A DNA stretch of 16,933 nucleotides from JANWHZ01 sp964527385 (lineage in GTDB: Bacteria > Patescibacteriota > Saccharimonadia > Saccharimonadales > UBA4665), in NCBI GenBank assembly GCA_964527385.1, contig CAZGPZ010000020.1, forward strand, positions 1-16,933. The letters are read 5' to 3'. Below, one piece after another: positions 14,850 to 16,933 of the stretch (within the stretch, counting starts at the first letter, position 1; every line of letters starts with the position of its first letter). The notes below the pieces were generated by a model, which had not been told where the DNA came from, made no database searches, and was given only the letters and a program-made list of their open reading frames with translations. Position numbers and translations under genes: made by a program.

Positions 14850-14901
14850 TTTGCCTAACGGCGAACCATTCGCTGCTCTTTCCAAAAAGCAAAGCAACAA
14901 T

Positions 14902-15297
14902 ATGAAGCAGGCAATCGTAAATATCTCACTACTCGTTAAAGACTACGATCAATCGATTGACTTCTTTACGAAGAAGTTGCATTTTGTACTCGTAGAAGAT
15001 GTGCCTATCCCGAAGCAATCCAAGCGATGGGTGATTATTGCGCCAAAAGGATCGCAGGAGACGCGTATTAGTCTTGCGCGCGCAAGTACCCCCGATCAGC
15101 GGGCATGCATTGGCAAACAAGCTGGTGATCGCGTTTTTCTGTCACTCGCAACAGATGACTTTGATCGTGACTGTAAAGAGATGAGAGCCATGGGAATTAC
15201 ATTTGTTCGCGACCCCAAAGAAGAACCATATGGCAAGGTTGCGGTATTCCTTGACTTATATGGAAATCTTTGGGACCTGATTTCGTATAATCATTGA
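14902..15297 (+). CDS. VOC/glyoxalase-fold protein
   Basis: The 131-residue protein starts MKQAIVNISLLVKDYDQSIDFFTKKLHF, the typical beta-strand/helix opening of a vicinal-oxygen-chelate repeat. It ends with FLDLYGNLWDLISYNH, corresponding to the family's D-x-x-GN-x-x-(E/D)-L close. The usual first metal-ligand His position is not evident near the N-terminus and the terminal ligand would be Asp, so activity is uncertain. The frame is open upstream to ATG-14851, but that stretch lies in the folded spacer. Neither start has a Shine-Dalgarno. The gene looks more AT-rich than its neighbours and lies between the folded spacer and the MITE-like insertion, so recent acquisition is possible. Confidence 0.85.
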   Translation: MKQAIVNISLLVKDYDQSIDFFTKKLHFVLVEDVPIPKQSKRWVIIAPKGSQETRISLARASTPDQRACIGKQAGDRVFLSLATDDFDRDCKEMRAMGITFVRDPKEEPYGKVAVFLDLYGNLWDLISYNH

Positions 15298-15301
15298 AGA
15301 T

Positions 15302-15310
15302 GTTTGGCAA
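15302..15310 (+). repeat. Left 9-bp target-site duplication (GTTTGGCAA)
   Basis: It is identical to 15467-15475 and directly abuts the left terminal inverted repeat at 15311. Confidence 0.85.
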
Positions 15311-15466
15311 CCTGACTCTCAAAACCTCCCAGTCACGTCATCCTCGGGCTTGAGCCGGGGATCCAGTAAGAAATAAAGACGCCAACCCTTATTCATTGAC
15401 TGGATTCCCTCCGCTGGTCAGCGGATGCGCGGGAATGACGTATGCTTCGGGGATTTGAGAGCCAGG
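15311..15466. mobile_element. MITE-like 156-bp insertion
   Basis: Terminal inverted repeats CCTGACTCTCAAA (15311-15323) and TTTGAGAGCCAGG (15454-15466) match at 12 of 13 positions. They are directly flanked by identical 9-bp direct repeats. Nested internal dyads are ACGTCAT (15335-15341) with ATGACGT (15435-15441), GGGATCCAGT (15358-15367) with ACTGGATTCCC (15399-15409, one extra base), and CCGCTG/CAGCGG (15411-15424). It has no coding capacity, so it would have been moved by a transposase encoded elsewhere. The internal GTCATCCTCGGG...GGGAATGAC style resembles palindromic intergenic repeats I recall from many bacteria; that is recollection, not a search. Confidence 0.85.
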
Positions 15467-15475
15467 GTTTGGCAA
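15467..15475 (+). repeat. Right 9-bp target-site duplication (GTTTGGCAA)
   Basis: It abuts the right terminal inverted repeat, and seven of its bases are also the first seven of the CIRCE left arm. Confidence 0.85.
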
Positions 15476-15495
15476 TCTTGACTGTTGAGTGCTAA
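15469..15495 (+). promoter_or_regulatory. CIRCE operator (HrcA binding site)
   Basis: TTGGCAATC (15469-15477), 9 bp, GAGTGCTAA (15487-15495). The right arm is exact to the CIRCE consensus (TTAGCACTC-N9-GAGTGCTAA), and the left arm matches 7 of 9. It lies directly upstream of hrcA and its spacer contains the -35. Confidence 0.88.
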
Positions 15496-15507
15496 AAGTT
15501 TTACAAT
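15478..15507 (+). promoter_or_regulatory. hrcA-grpE promoter, TTGACT-N18-TACAAT
   Basis: TTGACT (15478-15483) lies within the CIRCE spacer, and TACAAT (15502-15507) follows after 18 bp. The ATG is 9 nt after the -10 with no Shine-Dalgarno, so the transcript would be almost leaderless. HrcA bound to CIRCE would cover the -35. Confidence 0.7.
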
Positions 15508-15516
15508 TGCCTCAGT

Positions 15517-16236
15517 ATGACAGAGCGCCAACGCCAAATTTTGAACGCCATCGTCGAGCAATATGCCGAAGTAGCGAGTCCTGTAGGCAGCAACTTGCTG
15601 GCGAAAGCTTTCCATGTGTCGTCCGCGACGATCCGAGCCGAAATGGCCGAATTGGAGCGGCTGGGCTATATTTCGCAGCCGCACACCAGCGCGGGGCGCA
15701 TCCCGACCGACAAGGGTTATCGCTTATACGTTAATAGTATCTCAGAACAGGGAGTCAGCGACGAGCAGCTCACGTTGCCCGAGCGCCGCGCAGAACGCGC
15801 CTTGGCAGCCCGCGCATCCCAAGGCGGCGTGCCCGAGCGGACGATACGCAACGTCGTCGACACGCTTGTGGAGCTAACGCATAATCTTGGCTTGGCAACC
15901 ATTGGCGACCAATTGTATATGAGCGGGCTATCGAACCTTTTCGGCCAGCCTGAATTTATCAACAGCATCCAAGTGCGCCAAGTTGCGCAATTACTAGACA
16001 ACCTGGAGCCATGGCTGCGCGAAGCTGCGCTGAACCAGCCGCTTAGCGTGTATATCGGCGCAGAAAACCCGATCGGGCGGAGCGCTGGTTGCAGTTTGAT
16101 TATCAGCCGTTTTCGCGGTCCGCTGAGCGATCGGAGCTATATTGGCGTGCTTGGACCAACACGACAAAGTTATCGTGATGTCATGTCGCTGGTGCGCCGT
16201 GCCGGCGAGGAGTTGGAGGAAGCGCTGTATGAATAA
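15517..16236 (+). CDS. hrcA: Heat-inducible transcription repressor HrcA (short form)
   Basis: HrcA represses chaperone operons by binding CIRCE. The N-terminal winged helix is intact: TERQRQILNAIVEQYAEVASPVGS, then SSATIRAEMAELERLGYISQPHTSAGRIPTDKGYRLYV (residues 2-72). The C-terminal part has LFGQPEF, IGAENPI and SYIGVLGPTRQSYRDVMSLV, as in the HrcA core. The protein has 239 residues against about 340 in well-known HrcA proteins; the missing material lies between the DNA-binding domain and the core, so the inserted dimerisation region is much reduced. It overlaps grpE by 8 nt and carries the operator for its own repression just upstream. Confidence 0.95.
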   Translation: MTERQRQILNAIVEQYAEVASPVGSNLLAKAFHVSSATIRAEMAELERLGYISQPHTSAGRIPTDKGYRLYVNSISEQGVSDEQLTLPERRAERALAARASQGGVPERTIRNVVDTLVELTHNLGLATIGDQLYMSGLSNLFGQPEFINSIQVRQVAQLLDNLEPWLREAALNQPLSVYIGAENPIGRSAGCSLIISRFRGPLSDRSYIGVLGPTRQSYRDVMSLVRRAGEELEEALYE

Positions 16237-16711
16237 GAAATCCGAGCCACGAAACCCGAAATCCGAGGAAGCCAAGCGGCTGCAACAACAGGTTGATGAA
16301 ATAACAGCAGCGCTGCAGCGCGAACGTGCTGATGCCGTGAATTTGCGCCGGCGCTACGATGATCAATTGGCCAGCGTGCGGACATCAGTCAAAGCGAGTA
16401 TCATTGAAGAATTATTACCAGTGATTGATAATTTTGAGCGCGCGCTGAAGTACGTTCCGGCTGAACTCGAAGCCAATGATTATGTAAAAGGCGTACAGGG
16501 TGTCGTTCGCCAGTTCGAGAAAACACTCGAAAACATGGGCGTGCAGCGTATCATGACGGTCGGCACAGAGTTCGACCCGCGGTACCACGAAGCGGTCAGC
16601 ATGGAAGAAGGTGATGGCGATAAAGAAATCATCACCGAAGAATTACAAGCCGGCTACAAAATCGGCGACGACGTCATCCGCCACGCCATGGTCCGCGTCA
16701 AAGCTAGTTAG
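16229..16711 (+). CDS. grpE: GrpE nucleotide exchange factor of DnaK
   Basis: GrpE releases ADP from DnaK as a dimer. The 160-residue protein has a charged N-terminal coiled coil (about 1-55, EAKRLQQQVDEITAALQRERADAVNLRRRYDDQ in pieces), ELLPVIDNFERAL (family signature) and GVQRIMTVGTEFDPRYHEAVSM. It ends in the beta-domain stretch EELQAGYKIGDDVIRHAMVRVKAS. The ATG is at 16229, inside the end of hrcA, with GGAGGA (16215-16220) 8 nt upstream; the frame is open further upstream but that region is hrcA. It is translationally coupled to hrcA. dnaK does not follow: a minus-strand gene begins 12 nt downstream. Confidence 0.96.
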   Translation: MNKKSEPRNPKSEEAKRLQQQVDEITAALQRERADAVNLRRRYDDQLASVRTSVKASIIEELLPVIDNFERALKYVPAELEANDYVKGVQGVVRQFEKTLENMGVQRIMTVGTEFDPRYHEAVSMEEGDGDKEIITEELQAGYKIGDDVIRHAMVRVKAS

Positions 16712-16727
16712 CAATTGCTTAAACTAG
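16704..16727. terminator. Weak hairpin between convergent grpE and the right-edge gene
   Basis: CTAGTT (16704-16709) pairs with AACTAG (16722-16727) around the palindrome AGCAATTGCT (16710-16719). It spans both stop codons. No proper T-run is present on either strand, so termination is only suggested by its position. Confidence 0.3.
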
Positions 16728-16933
16728 TCTGCGAGATACAAACTAGCTAGTGCTACCAGGTCAGCCAAATTCCCTTCAAGCGTCTCGCTTTGCGGGCGTG
16801 CGTCTGGTATGTATCGAGTAACTTGCTGCTGGGCGTGGTCGCCGTACATGGCGTCTGCGTGCACGCTTAGTTGCCGGTCAAAAACGACATGCTCCTTGAA
16901 CGAATCGTTCACTCCTGGCAGGAACCATGCCGT
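16724..16933 (-). CDS. C-terminal fragment of an unidentified protein (cut by window edge)
   Basis: The minus-strand frame is open from the window edge to TAG (16726-16724), giving 69 visible residues beginning THGFLPGVNDSFKEHVVFDRQ and ending LADLVALASLYLAD. A GTG at 16912 could be a start, but the residues before it (HGFLPGV) look coding and continue off the window, so a longer gene is more likely. I do not recognise the family. It is convergent with grpE. Confidence 0.6.
   Translation of the reverse strand, partial: TAWFLPGVNDSFKEHVVFDRQLSVHADAMYGDHAQQQVTRYIPDARPQSETLEGNLADLVALASLYLAD

Noticed and set aside
14851..14901. ATG-14851 as start of the VOC protein
   Set aside because: The extra 17 residues are encoded by the folded spacer and do not resemble the VOC fold, whose first strand begins right after ATG-14902.
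14851..14901. Cyclic di-GMP riboswitch, prompted by GCGAACC and GCAAAGC near the VOC start
   Set aside because: The order and spacing of the conserved GEMM elements and its two-stem architecture are not present.

Overview
The window is a compact bacterial chromosome segment. It uses the standard code: TAA, TAG and TGA all act as stops, and there are ATG, GTG and probably TTG starts. The content (replicative DnaE with a full PHP domain, membrane CAP-domain protein, SpoU methyltransferase, lone PilB/GspE-type ATPase, L19 with an acidic/Ala/Lys tail, RNase HII-YraN, M1 aminopeptidase, short NusA, short HrcA, GrpE) suggests a streamlined lineage, most likely Patescibacteria/CPR and perhaps Ca. 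Saccharibacteria. That placement is inferred from protein style and gene order; no rRNA is present to confirm it.

Layout. 3-326 is the end of a coiled-coil protein cut by the left edge. 419-4078 is dnaE, which carries a 14-T homopolymer inside the reading frame. 4126-5160 (-) is a CAP-domain membrane protein, convergent with dnaE and divergent from an unknown 146-residue gene (5242-5682). 5698-6207 (-) is a SpoU/TrmH methyltransferase. 6290-7909 is a cysteine-free PilB/GspE-type ATPase, then an unknown gene (7950-8636), then rplS (8678-9199) with a strong terminator. rnhB and yraN follow as a 4-nt overlapping pair. The gap 10172-10869 has no credible gene but holds a large quasi-palindromic structured element (about 10256-10811). 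10870-13440 (-) is an M1 aminopeptidase divergent from nusA (13587-14759). A folded 142-nt spacer, a small VOC protein (14902-15297), a MITE-like insertion with 9-bp target duplications, a CIRCE operator and the hrcA-grpE pair follow. The right edge cuts a minus-strand gene.

Regulation. At least seven gene starts (trmH, the ATPase, the 7950 gene, rplS, rnhB, the aminopeptidase, hrcA) have a -10-like hexamer ending only 6-9 nt before the ATG and no Shine-Dalgarno, which predicts leaderless or nearly leaderless mRNAs. By contrast dnaE, the 5242 gene, nusA, yraN and grpE have clear Shine-Dalgarno sequences. hrcA is the clearest regulatory unit: a CIRCE operator overlaps the -35 of its own promoter and should control hrcA-grpE.

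Most unusual items: the structured element with covarying end hairpins; the MITE whose target duplication rebuilds the left arm of CIRCE; the T14 slippage site that would detach the clamp-binding motif and OB fold from DnaE; and the recurrent leaderless promoter geometry.
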